A stretch of 64,000 nt of DNA from Protaetiibacter sp. SSC-01 (GTDB lineage: Bacteria > Actinomycetota > Actinomycetes > Actinomycetales > Microbacteriaceae): contig NZ_CP059987.1 in the NCBI RefSeq assembly GCF_014483895.1, forward strand, positions 1,302,001 to 1,366,000. Direction: 5' to 3'. The translations under genes were made by a program, and so were the position numbers. This document shows positions 18,428-25,961 of this stretch, piece after piece. The notes beneath the pieces are model-generated. The model had not been told where the DNA came from, ran no database searches, and saw only the letters and a program-made list of their open reading frames with translations. Each line of letters begins with the position of its first letter. The stretch's first letter is position 1.

Positions 18428-19631
18428 CGGGCTCGCCCCCGTCGGTCCCGGGCCGGGAGCGGGCGAGGGCCGTGTCGTAGGTCGACGCGACGAGCGCGAG
18501 CTGCAGCGGCACGACGAGCGCCACGACGAGCAAGCCCACGGGGTCGTCGACGGCCGTCCAGAACGCGAACTCGTGCGGCCCGAGCAGCCGCAGGATGCCG
18601 ACGGCGAGCCACTCGCCCGCGGCGTGGACGACCGCGTAGGCGAGCAGGAAGCCGCCGAGTGCGAGGGGCCCCACCGACCACACGAGCCGGAGGGCGCCCG
18701 CGATCGGCAGCCAGCGTTCCTGGAATCCGCCCGTCACCGATGTGAGCACGGACCGCAGCCAGCGGGGGAGCCGCGCCCAGCGCGCGGTGACGGCGGCGCG
18801 GGCGCGTGCCACGCGCGCGTTCGGGGCGGGTGCCGCGGCGCGTGTGCGGGCTCCCGCGAAGACGACGGCCGCGAGCGCGACCCATGCGAGCGGCTGGAAG
18901 ACGACGTCGCCGAGCTGCGTCATGAGCCACGAGAAGGCGTCGCCGAGCACACGGAACCACTCCTGGTCGTCGCGCCAGCGCGCGATCGCGTCGGCGACCG
19001 GGGCGAACATCCGTCGCGTCGCGATCCAGCCGGGCACGCCCGCGAGCAGCTCGCGGATGATGAGGAGGGCGACGAGCACCCACACGGCCTCGAGGTAGGC
19101 CGAGAGGGCCGTCGTCCAGCGGGGGAGGCGATCGCGGAAGCGCTGCAGCAGGAAGCGGCCCGCGAAGGCGACCGCGACGATGCCGAGCGACCACACGTCG
19201 ACGACGACGTCGAGCGCGTTCGCGGAGTCGCCCGCCCAGAAGTCGGTCTGGTCGAGGGCGGCCGCCGCGTAGTCCTTCGAGTCCTCGGAGATCATGCCCC
19301 ACGCGGCGTAGATGACGAAGAACGGCAGGATCGCGGCCGACACGGCCCCCGCCCACCGCGCGAGGAAGCCGAGGCGCGTGCCGTCCGCGCGCGGCGGGTC
19401 GGCATCCTCGACGTTCGGGAGCGCGGAGCGCAGCACGAGGAACATGGCGACGTAGCTCGCGAGACGCGCGATGACGGCGAGCGGAAGGATGAGCTGGCCC
19501 ACGAGGGGCAGGTCGTTGCCGACGGCGGCCGCGAGCCGCAGGAGCAGCAGCCGCGCCGTCCAGCCCGCGAGGAACCACGCGAGGAGCGCCGGCCAGCAGC
19601 GCGCATAGGCTCGGGCGGCGGTCGTCAGCAC
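18381..19631 (-). CDS. Polytopic membrane protein, unknown function
   Basis: A 416-residue protein with about eight hydrophobic segments, including residues 12-32, 44-68, 92-110, 140-162, 176-198, 250-270, 310-335 and 362-385. It starts with MLTTAARAYARCWPALLAWFL-like sequence (ATG 19631). No transporter signature or enzyme motif was recognised. Its 3' end overlaps the convergent four-gene operon by 47 bases, so the two transcripts are mutually antisense there. Confidence 0.75.
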   Translation of the reverse strand: MLTTAARAYARCWPALLAWFLAGWTARLLLLRLAAAVGNDLPLVGQLILPLAVIARLASYVAMFLVLRSALPNVEDADPPRADGTRLGFLARWAGAVSAAILPFFVIYAAWGMISEDSKDYAAAALDQTDFWAGDSANALDVVVDVWSLGIVAVAFAGRFLLQRFRDRLPRWTTALSAYLEAVWVLVALLIIRELLAGVPGWIATRRMFAPVADAIARWRDDQEWFRVLGDAFSWLMTQLGDVVFQPLAWVALAAVVFAGARTRAAAPAPNARVARARAAVTARWARLPRWLRSVLTSVTGGFQERWLPIAGALRLVWSVGPLALGGFLLAYAVVHAAGEWLAVGILRLLGPHEFAFWTAVDDPVGLLVVALVVPLQLALVASTYDTALARSRPGTDGGEPVTASGAAREADRPAR

Positions 19632-19693
19632 ATCCTCACCCTAACCGGCGGTTCGGATGCCGCCGCGGGCGCCGTGCGCTAGACTCGAAGCGC

Positions 19694-19781
19694 CCACCGC
19701 CCCGCCGGCCAAGCCGGATCAGGGGATCAGCGGTGGCGATCTGCACCGAGAGCCCGGTCCGGCGGATTCTGCCGGATCGCC
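19694..19781 (+). promoter_or_regulatory. Structured 5' leader of the SNF2 helicase gene
   Basis: The 204-bp spacer before the helicase has TAGACT near 19680 as a possible -10, followed by nested stems. CCACCGC (19694-19700) pairs with GCGGTGG (19730-19736), with CCGGC-caa-GCCGG-type hairpin (19705-19717) inside. Overlapping it, GGCGAT (19735-19740) pairs with ATCGCC (19776-19781), enclosing CCGGCG and GCCGG. The two outer stems share bases 19735-19736, so they compete slightly. I match it to no known riboswitch. Confidence 0.45.
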
Positions 19782-19835
19782 ACGAGAGGCGACGTGATTC
19801 GTCGCGATGGGGCCGCACAGCCCCCGAGGAGAACG

Positions 19836-21965
19836 ATGGCCACATCCGGCCAGAAGACCCGCAGCGGGTCGAAGTCGTCCGCGTCCCGCAGCACGCAGCG
19901 GCGCCGCGCCCACCAGGACGAGACGGGCATCATCCCCGTGCTCGCGCGCGTCGTGCGCGGCATCGAGAACGCCGCCGAGCGTGGCAAGGTCAACGCCGCG
20001 AACCGCGTGCGCTACCGCGTCGTCGCGGTGCTCGCGCGCGAGGAGCGCGCCCGCATCAAGGCGGATGCGGGCCTCTCCGAGGCGGAGCGCACGAAGGAGC
20101 TCACGCGCCTCGACGGCATCGCGACGATCATGGCGAAGACGGCCGCACGCGACGCGAGCCTCATCCAGCTGCTCACCGACACGGCGCCGCTGAGCCCCGC
20201 GGCGCAGGAGGTGCGCCGCACGCTCCTCATGGAGGCCGGAACGCCGCTCGCGCCCGAGGACCTCGTCGTGGTCACGGAGCCCGAGGCGAAGCCCGTCGTC
20301 GAGGAGAAGCAGGTCGTGCCGGTCTCGGTGCGCCAGTACCAGATGTCGAACCCGTTCCTCGCGCCCGACTTCGCGGCCTACCAGCAGCCGAAGCCCAAGC
20401 CGCGCGGCGACCTCGACAGCTGGGAGCTCATCGAGCCGCTGTTCCGCTCCTTCGAGGTCGGTGCGGGCGGCGGCGCCGCGAGCATGGAGCTCCCCGAGGC
20501 CCGCTCGCTCGCGACGCCCGGCGGCATCGAGCTCATGCGCCACCAGGCACGCTTCGTCGAGTCCGCGCGCGAGGGCCACCGCACCTACCTGCTCGCCGAC
20601 GAGCCGGGCCTCGGCAAGACCGCCCAGGCGCTCCTCGCGGCCGACGTCGCGAACGCCTACCCGCTCCTCGTCGTCGTGCCGAACGTCGTCAAGGTCAACT
20701 GGGCGCGCGAGGTCGAGAAGTGGACCCCGCATCGCACGGCGACCGTCGTGCACGGCGACGGCGACGACGTCGACGCGTTCGCCGACATCGTGGTCGTGAA
20801 CTACGAGATCCTCGACCGTCACGTCGCGTGGCTCTCGCGTCGCGGTTTCCGCGGCATGATCGTCGACGAGGCGCACTTCATCAAGAACAAGGAGTCGCAG
20901 CGCTCCAAGAACGTGCAGGCGCTCTCGGCATCGATCCGCCGCCAGTTCCCGAACCCGCTGCTCGTCGCCCTCACCGGCACGCCCCTCATCAACCAGATCG
21001 AGGACTTCCGGATGATCTGGCAGTACCTCGGCTGGATCGACGAGAAGAAGCCGCTCCCGGCGCTCATGGAGCGCCTCGAGGAGACGGGCCTCACGCCCGT
21101 CGACCCGGGGTTCTTCGCCGCGGCGCGTCGCGTCGTCGTCGACATGGGCATCGTGCGCCGCAAGAAGGTGGATGTCGCGGCCGACATCCCCGCGCGCCGC
21201 ATCGCCGACATCCCCGTCGAGCTCGACGGCGAGGCCGGCCGCTCGATCCGCGAGGCCGAGCGTGCGCTCGTCGGCCGCCTGCTCGAGCGTCTGCGCCGCC
21301 TCCGTGCGTCGCGCCCGGACTCGGAGCTCGCCGACCTCATCCGCCTCGTCGCGGCGGCCGAGCTCGAGGAGTCGAAGCAGTCGGAGTCGTCGGGAGTCAA
21401 CGTCTTCGCGATGGTGCGCCGCATCGGCCAGGCGAAGGCCACACCGGCGGCGGACTACACCGTCAACCTCGCGCGCAACGTCGGCAAGGTCGTGTTCTTC
21501 GCGAAGCACATCGACGTCATGGACGCGGCCGAGGCGCACTTCGCGAAGGCGGGCCTCAAGACGATCTCGATCCGCGGCGACCAGAACTCGAAGGTGCGCC
21601 AGGCGGAGATCGACGCGTTCCAGAACGACCCCGAGGTCTCGGTCGCGGTGTGCTCGCTCACCGCGGCGGGCGTCGGCGTCAACCTGCAGGCGGCGTCGAA
21701 CGTCGTGCTCGCGGAGCTCAGCTGGACGAACGCGGAGCAGACGCAGGCGATCGACCGCGTGCACCGCATCGGCCAGGAGCTGCCGGTCACGGCGTGGCGC
21801 ATCATCGCCGCTCAGACGATCGACGGACGCATCGCGGAGCTCATCGACGCGAAGGCCGGTCTCGCGGCCCGCGCGCTCGACGGCGAGGCGGGCGAGGCGG
21901 CCGAGGGCTCGGTGCAGCTCGAGGCGCTCGTGGCGCTTCTGACGGATGCGGCGCGCTCCCTCTGA
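19836..21965 (+). CDS. SNF2-family DEAD/DEAH-box helicase
   Basis: A double-stranded DNA translocase/helicase of 709 residues. A Lys/Arg-rich N-terminal region of about 230 residues precedes the motor core. Motifs are: ADEPGLGKTAQALL (motif I, about residue 255), VVVPNVVKVNW (Ia), IVDEAHFIKN (II), LVALTGTPL (III), and in lobe 2 VCSLTAAGVGVNLQAAS (V) and QAIDRVHRIGQ (VI). ATG 19836 follows GAGGAGAA. It resembles actinobacterial SMARCAL1-like helicases. No nuclease or methyltransferase gene adjoins, so there is no sign of a defence island. A structured leader precedes it. Confidence 0.93.
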   Translation: MATSGQKTRSGSKSSASRSTQRRRAHQDETGIIPVLARVVRGIENAAERGKVNAANRVRYRVVAVLAREERARIKADAGLSEAERTKELTRLDGIATIMAKTAARDASLIQLLTDTAPLSPAAQEVRRTLLMEAGTPLAPEDLVVVTEPEAKPVVEEKQVVPVSVRQYQMSNPFLAPDFAAYQQPKPKPRGDLDSWELIEPLFRSFEVGAGGGAASMELPEARSLATPGGIELMRHQARFVESAREGHRTYLLADEPGLGKTAQALLAADVANAYPLLVVVPNVVKVNWAREVEKWTPHRTATVVHGDGDDVDAFADIVVVNYEILDRHVAWLSRRGFRGMIVDEAHFIKNKESQRSKNVQALSASIRRQFPNPLLVALTGTPLINQIEDFRMIWQYLGWIDEKKPLPALMERLEETGLTPVDPGFFAAARRVVVDMGIVRRKKVDVAADIPARRIADIPVELDGEAGRSIREAERALVGRLLERLRRLRASRPDSELADLIRLVAAAELEESKQSESSGVNVFAMVRRIGQAKATPAADYTVNLARNVGKVVFFAKHIDVMDAAEAHFAKAGLKTISIRGDQNSKVRQAEIDAFQNDPEVSVAVCSLTAAGVGVNLQAASNVVLAELSWTNAEQTQAIDRVHRIGQELPVTAWRIIAAQTIDGRIAELIDAKAGLAARALDGEAGEAAEGSVQLEALVALLTDAARSL

Positions 21966-22024
21966 CCCTCAACCATCTAGCGAGACTTCACGTCTTGTGC
22001 CGCATCGGCGGCTGAGTAATCTCT
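21965..22024 (+). promoter_or_regulatory. Promoter-like repeat, copy A (drives candidate ncRNA A)
   Basis: This 60-base element begins ACCCTCAACCATCTAG and ends CTGAGTAATCTCT. It matches copy B (22361-22420): 31 of the first 33 bases are identical, and the last 13 are identical. TTGTGC (21995-22000) and TAATCT (22017-22022) with a 16-base spacer make a plausible sigma-70-type promoter. The conserved upstream part may bind a regulator. It begins at the helicase stop codon. Confidence 0.6.
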
Positions 22025-22145
22025 TCATCACTGGAAGGCACGGATCCCCTCGGGGGTCGGCCAGAAGGTGACAGAAAGGCCCCCGGGCTCGACGAACCCC
22101 GGCGCTTCGGCGCAGGCGGAACGCGGCGACGGGGGCCTTTCGTCG
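22025..22145 (+). ncRNA. Candidate small RNA A (about 120 nt)
   Basis: A non-coding segment between promoter-like copy A and a strong terminator. It contains CCCC-tc-GGGG near 22047-22056, closed by CTGG/CCAG, and the terminator loop holds GCGC-TTCG-GCGC, a UUCG tetraloop hairpin. No plausible reading frame with a ribosome site is present. The known bacterial RNAs I considered (SRP RNA, tmRNA, RNase P RNA) do not match. Expression and boundaries are inferred only. Confidence 0.45.
22075..22140 (+). terminator. Terminator of candidate RNA A
   Basis: AAAGGCCCCCG (22075-22085) pairs perfectly over 11 bp with CGGGGGCCTTT (22130-22140), followed by CGTCGT. The 44-base loop contains its own UUCG-capped hairpin. 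The A-rich and T-rich stem ends are typical of intrinsic terminators. Confidence 0.75.
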
Positions 22146-22267
22146 TGCCGGCGTACGGGGCGAAGAGTGGCACGCCGCGCGCGGCCGCGTCAGTCCCCCG
22201 CTCTGGGGGGAGCGGTCGCGGGGAGCGTGCTCATATCGTGATGACTGCACTAGTTGGGGGACTAGCA

Positions 22268-22341
22268 GGCGGCGGTGATCCTGTCATCATCGCGATTCCG
22301 ATACGGGGGTATGAGGGATCGCGGACAGCATCACCGCCGCC
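22268..22341. other. Long 74-base imperfect hairpin
   Basis: An 18-bp stem with one mismatch (22268-22285 with 22324-22341, starting GGCGGCGGTGAT) continues into a 9-bp stem CGCGATTCC/GGGATCGCG (22291-22299/22315-22323) and an ATAC-gggg-GTAT tip. The left arm can also pair elsewhere: GATGAC (22240-22245) complements GTCATC (22283-22288), which overlaps the main stem, so two folds exclude each other. It lies between terminator A and promoter copy B. There is no T-run on either side, so it is not an ordinary terminator. Confidence 0.6.
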
Positions 22342-22360
22342 AGTATTTAACCCGTCGGGC

Positions 22361-22420
22361 ACCCTCAACCATCTAGTGAGACTTCACCTCTTGCGGCCCC
22401 TCCGGCGCTGAGTAATCTCT
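22361..22420 (+). promoter_or_regulatory. Promoter-like repeat, copy B (drives candidate ncRNA B)
   Basis: This is the second copy of the element at 21965-22024. TTGCGG (22391-22396) and TAATCT (22413-22418) are 16 bases apart, as in copy A. The upstream 33 bases differ from copy A at only two positions, whereas the spacer sequence differs. That pattern fits a promoter with a conserved upstream binding site. Confidence 0.6.
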
Positions 22421-22845
22421 ACTCAACCGATGAGGCGCGAACCCGAAGCCACCGGAGAGATCCGGAAGCCGAGGGGCTCGCAGCCGACGTCGGCGGTGAT
22501 CTCCACGAACCGAGCGGGTCAGCCCGCGCGGGGTGTGGAGCGGCCCCAAGGGTATGCGGAGCGAGAGTTCCGTCCGTGGGGCAGCACCGGTGGTACGGAT
22601 GACGTCCCGCAGCCGAACGACGGCGGGCCCCTGGGCCTGTCGACGACCGAGCGGGACCGATTCCGCGGGGCCGAGAGGCTCCGCGGGGGAGATCCCGCCG
22701 CCGGCGCCGCCTCGGGTGCACGCGGTCCGCCGCGCGCCTCCGAGCTGCCGCCGACCTGGCGAACGCCCGACCCGAGAGCTCGCGGGACGCGGCGGCCTCA
22801 CCGACACAGAAGGGCCCCGGACCAGCTACCCGGGGCCCTTCGTCG
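22421..22845 (+). ncRNA. Candidate structured non-coding RNA B (about 420 nt)
   Basis: A non-coding segment bounded by promoter copy B and a strong terminator. Local helices include CCGGA-GAGA-TCCGG (22452-22465) and a 10-bp stem 22663-22672/22677-22686 with one wobble, both capped by GAGA (GNRA) tetraloops in plus-strand sense. CTCCAC/GTGGAG (22501-22506/22535-22540) encloses GCGGG-tcag-CCCGC. Open frames crossing it run antisense into pabC and have no ribosome site. It lacks the RNase P GAGGAAAGTCC core and the tmRNA ends. A 6S/Ms1-like role is possible but unsupported. Confidence 0.5.
22809..22841. terminator. Strong terminator between ncRNA B and pabC
   Basis: GAAGGGCCCCGG (22809-22820) pairs perfectly over 12 bp with CCGGGGCCCTTC (22830-22841), with a 9-base loop. 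The symmetrical A/T ends make it usable on both strands, so it can end RNA B and the minus-strand pabC transcript. Confidence 0.85.
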
Positions 22846-22863
22846 TGTGCGCTGGATGCGAGG

Positions 22864-23736
22864 TCACTCCGTGCGCGCATCGAGCGCGGCGTTCATGCGC
22901 GCCGTGAGCTCCGCGTCGATGGCGCGAGCGGCGCCGTCGACGGCGCGCACGGGCGCGACGTGACGCACGCTCGAGACGAGCCACGCCGCATCCGCCGCTG
23001 CGAGGTCGTCGGGCGTCAGCAGCTCGTAGCCCGTCGCGAATCCGGCCGACTCGGCCCACGCGAAGAGGTCGGCCTGCGTCGTGCCGGCGAGGATGCCGAT
23101 GTCGACGCGCGGCGTCACGAGACGGCCGCCCATGCGCATGACGAGCGTCGACGTCGGGCCCTCGAGGAGGTAGCCGTCGCTCGAGACGAAGAGCACGTCG
23201 TCGGCACCGCGTCGCGCGGCCTCGCGCTGCACGGCGCGGTTGACGGCGTAGCTGAGGGTCTTGGCGCCCGCGAGGAGCCACGGCGAGGTCTGGGAGACGT
23301 CGTGGCGGTAGCCGCGGTCGAGGAGCACGATGCGGATGCCGTCCGTGCGATCCGCCGTGAAGTCGGGTGAGTCGGTGCCGAACACCCAGCCGGTCGGCAC
23401 CCCTGCGCCCTCGACGCCGCGCGTGAGAACGAACTTGATCGACCCCTCGGTCACCCCGCCCGCGGTGAGGGTCGCACCGACCTCGCGCACGGCATCCCGC
23501 CACACGTCGATGTCGGGTGCGGGGAGCTGGAGCATCGCGGCGGACTGCACGAGCCGCTGCAGATGCGCCTCGAGCGCCTGGACGCTGCCGTGGACGAGGC
23601 TCGCGGTCTCGAAGATGCCGTCGCCGCGCGTCGCGCCGAGGTCGGTCACGAGCAGCTGCGGCGCATCCGGGTCGACGAGGCGGTGGCCCGTCGCGGCGCC
23701 CGCGGCGTCGAAGTCGATGAGGGCGACGACGTTCAT
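22864..23736 (-). CDS. pabC: Aminodeoxychorismate lyase-like / class IV aminotransferase
   Basis: A PLP enzyme of the fold-type IV (BCAT/PabC/DAAT) family, 290 residues. Visible blocks are TDLGATRGDGIFET (substrate loop), LAGAKTLSYAVNRAVQREA with the PLP Lys (about residue 148) in LAGAKTLSY, and DDVLFVSSDGYLLEGPTSTL. The order and length fit 4-amino-4-deoxychorismate lyase (p-aminobenzoate for folate), but D-amino acid or branched-chain transaminase activity cannot be excluded. ATG 23736 overlaps the stop of the small upstream gene (ATGA), so the two are cotranscribed. Confidence 0.82.
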   Translation of the reverse strand: MNVVALIDFDAAGAATGHRLVDPDAPQLLVTDLGATRGDGIFETASLVHGSVQALEAHLQRLVQSAAMLQLPAPDIDVWRDAVREVGATLTAGGVTEGSIKFVLTRGVEGAGVPTGWVFGTDSPDFTADRTDGIRIVLLDRGYRHDVSQTSPWLLAGAKTLSYAVNRAVQREAARRGADDVLFVSSDGYLLEGPTSTLVMRMGGRLVTPRVDIGILAGTTQADLFAWAESAGFATGYELLTPDDLAAADAAWLVSSVRHVAPVRAVDGAARAIDAELTARMNAALDARTE

Positions 23737-24059
23737 GCGGTCCTCCGTCGGGTGCGGTCGGCGTCGAGCATGCTCCAGACGGTCGTCGACAGCGGCGGGT
23801 AGGCGAGCGCGATCTGGCGCAGCATCCGGTAGTCGACCTCGCGGCTCGGGCGGCGGTCGTTGTCGGCGTGGATGAGTTCCGCGCGCAGCGTCAGCACGAC
23901 GAGCTCGTCCACCGTGGGCAGCTCCTGCATGAACTCCCACGGGTCCTCGCCGGCGCGCAGGCGCTCGTGCACGACCGTGCCCAGCTCGTCGCCGGCCTCG
24001 GCGCGCAGTACCTCGAGGCTCGCGCGGCGGCGCACGCCGGTCTCGTCGCGGGAACTCAC
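23733..24059 (-). CDS. Small helical protein, unknown function
   Basis: A 108-residue soluble, charged protein from GTG 24059. It is predominantly helical (RRRASLEVLRAEAGDELG, TVDELVVLTLRAELIHADN, REVDYRMLRQIALAYPPLS). It has no Cys, signal or membrane segment. It overlaps the pabC start by 4 bases and is divergent from the J-domain gene. The family is not recognised. Confidence 0.75.
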   Translation of the reverse strand: MSSRDETGVRRRASLEVLRAEAGDELGTVVHERLRAGEDPWEFMQELPTVDELVVLTLRAELIHADNDRRPSREVDYRMLRQIALAYPPLSTTVWSMLDADRTRRRTA

Positions 24060-24117
24060 CCCTCGAGCCTATGTCGCCCTCGCGCGCGGCACGCGCACCG
24101 CGCCCTACGATCGATGC

Positions 24118-25023
24118 GTGCCCGACAGTCCGCTCGCCGCGTCGCCCTACGAGGTGCTCGGCGTCGCTCCGACCGCGAGCGAGGCCGAGCTGCGGCGCGC
24201 GTACCGCAAGAGGCTGCGGGAGACGCATCCGGATGCGGGCGGTCGCGCCGACGAGTTCCACGCCGTGCAGGACGCCTGGGAGCTCGTGGGAAGCCCGGAG
24301 GCGCGCGCGGCGTACGACGCGCGGGGTCTGCGCGTGTCGACCCCCGAGCGGCCCGCCTACGCGCCGCAGGCGCCTCGCGCGCGCACCGACTCCCGCCCCC
24401 AGGCTCGCTCGAGCGGGCATCCGGGCGGTTGGTACCGCGAGCGGTACCTCGCCGAGCTGCGCGAGTGGGCGGGTCGCGGCGTCGAGATCCCCGATCCCTA
24501 CGACGTCGCCCTCGTGCGCTCGGCCCCGCGGCAGGTGAAGCACCTCCTCGCCGCCGCGATCGCGGAGGAGCGCTCGGCGCGCGAGCTCACGATGCTCGGC
24601 ATCGGATACAGCGTGTGGCACGACGTCGCCACGCGCGCGGGCAAGATCGACCACATCGTGCTGGGCCCGAGCGGCCTCTGGGCGCTCCTGAGCGAGGACT
24701 GGGGCGGCGAGGTGCGCACGAAGGGCTCGGAGCTCGTGGGGCCGGCCGTGGGCGGCGAGAAGCCCGTGCACGAGCTCTCGGTGCGGGCGCGCGCGTTCGG
24801 CCGTGAGGCGCGCGTCAAGTTCTCGGCCATCGGCGTCGTCGTGCCGGATGCCGACGCACCCTCCGTCGTCGACCTCGGCTCGCTGCGCGGATCCCGCGCC
24901 CTGCTCATCCCGCAGCCGCAGCTCGCCCACGTCGTGCGCACGGGCATCCCGGGCGTGGGCACGGGCGGAACCGACCTCTTCGAGCTGCGCTCGCGCATCC
25001 AGGCGGCCGTGCGCTTCGCCTGA
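24118..25023 (+). CDS. DnaJ-domain protein with NERD-like C-terminal domain
   Basis: A 301-residue protein from GTG 24118. Residues about 8-65 are a J-domain: SPYEVLGVAPTASEAELRRA, then YRKRLRETHPDAGG with the essential HPD, which would stimulate a DnaK ATPase. After a Pro/Arg-rich linker, residues about 150-260 contain AGKIDHIVLGPSGLWALLS, which resembles the NERD (nuclease-related) domain pattern of a buried Asp followed by a conserved GPSG turn. The usual nuclease E-x-K positions are not clear. It lacks the zinc-finger and G/F regions of classical DnaJ. Confidence 0.8.
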   Translation: MPDSPLAASPYEVLGVAPTASEAELRRAYRKRLRETHPDAGGRADEFHAVQDAWELVGSPEARAAYDARGLRVSTPERPAYAPQAPRARTDSRPQARSSGHPGGWYRERYLAELREWAGRGVEIPDPYDVALVRSAPRQVKHLLAAAIAEERSARELTMLGIGYSVWHDVATRAGKIDHIVLGPSGLWALLSEDWGGEVRTKGSELVGPAVGGEKPVHELSVRARAFGREARVKFSAIGVVVPDADAPSVVDLGSLRGSRALLIPQPQLAHVVRTGIPGVGTGGTDLFELRSRIQAAVRFA

Positions 25024-25058
25024 CCCACGCCGTCTGCCCCGGGTGCCAGGATGACGGC

Positions 25059-25955
25059 ATGGATCCCGAGGTCGTCCGAGCTTCTCGTCACACCCCGTTC
25101 AGCGATCCCGGCGCGTTGCGCGCCCGCTGGGAGGCGCTCCCCGCGGATGCGGACGTCGCCGCGATCGGCGCCGTCGTGCGCAACCTGCTGTACCACTACC
25201 GAGCAGATGGGATCGAGGTGCCCGAGGAGCGGCGGTCCGACATCGACGCGCGCTGGGTGCGACGCATCCTCGCGCTCGACGCGCAGCGGCATCCGGAGCC
25301 CCTCGACGTGCCGCGCGAGCGCGCCGAACGGGTCGCGGGGTGCTGCCGCGACTACACGCTCCTCGCGGTGTCGGCCCTGCGGGAGCGCGGCGTGCCGGCC
25401 CGCAGCCGCGTGGGGTTCGCGGGCTACTTCGGCGAGGGGTTCCACCACGACCACGTCGTCGTCGAGTTCCATGACGGCGGGCGCTGGGTGCGGGCGGATG
25501 CGCAGCTCGAGCCCGCCTGGCATCCCTTCGACACATGCGACCTGCCCGCGGCGGGACTCGCCGGCTTCGCGACCGCCGCGGAGGTGTGGCGGGCGATCCG
25601 GGCGGGGGAGGCGGATGCGCGCTCGTTCGGCGTGTTCCCGGGCTCGCCGTTCGCGGGTGAGCCGTTCGTGTTCGACTACGTCCTCCGCGATCTCGCCCAC
25701 CGCATGGGCGACGAGCTGCTGCTGTGGGACATCTGGGGCGCCATGTCGGAGCAGCCGACGGATGCCGAGGCGGCCTGGATGGACGGGCTCGCCGCTCTCA
25801 CGATCGCGGCCGACGCGGGGGACGACGACGCGGCGAGCGAGCTCGCGCGCCGGTACGAGCGAGACGATCGCCTCAACCCGCGCGGGCGCGTGCTGCAGGC
25901 GAGCCCGTACGGTCAGCCCGACGTCGAGGTCGACCTCGTGGCCGACGCACCCTGA
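25059..25955 (+). CDS. Transglutaminase-like (cysteine protease fold) protein
   Basis: A 298-residue cytosolic protein with the transglutaminase-like triad in order: Cys in VAGCCRDYTLLAVSALRERG (about residue 105), His in GFHHDHVVVEFHDGG (about 131) and Asp in WVRADAQLEP (about 148). The phrase GVPARSRVGFAGYF between Cys and His is typical of the TGc core. In bacteria this fold is mostly a peptidase or amidase; the substrate is unknown. It is preceded by a 35-base gap and appears monocistronic. ATG 25059 follows an AGGATG-type site. Confidence 0.85.
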   Translation: MDPEVVRASRHTPFSDPGALRARWEALPADADVAAIGAVVRNLLYHYRADGIEVPEERRSDIDARWVRRILALDAQRHPEPLDVPRERAERVAGCCRDYTLLAVSALRERGVPARSRVGFAGYFGEGFHHDHVVVEFHDGGRWVRADAQLEPAWHPFDTCDLPAAGLAGFATAAEVWRAIRAGEADARSFGVFPGSPFAGEPFVFDYVLRDLAHRMGDELLLWDIWGAMSEQPTDAEAAWMDGLAALTIAADAGDDDAASELARRYERDDRLNPRGRVLQASPYGQPDVEVDLVADAP

Positions 25956-25961
25956 GGTGCG

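Noticed and set aside
19836-21965. SNF2 helicase as part of a phage-defence system
   Set aside because: No methyltransferase, nuclease or other defence gene is adjacent; neighbours are housekeeping or structural.
22425-22460. Hammerhead-like GATGAG...CGAA string
   Set aside because: The CTGATGA and GAAA core pair with a proper stem is not present; chance resemblance.
22421-22845. RNase P RNA or tmRNA
   Set aside because: The conserved RNase P core (GAGGAAAGTCC and its partner) and the tmRNA ends and tag frame are missing on both strands.
22430-22963. 177-codon open frame in the gene-free region
   Set aside because: No ribosome site, low-complexity sequence, and it runs antisense into pabC; the region shows RNA-like stems instead.
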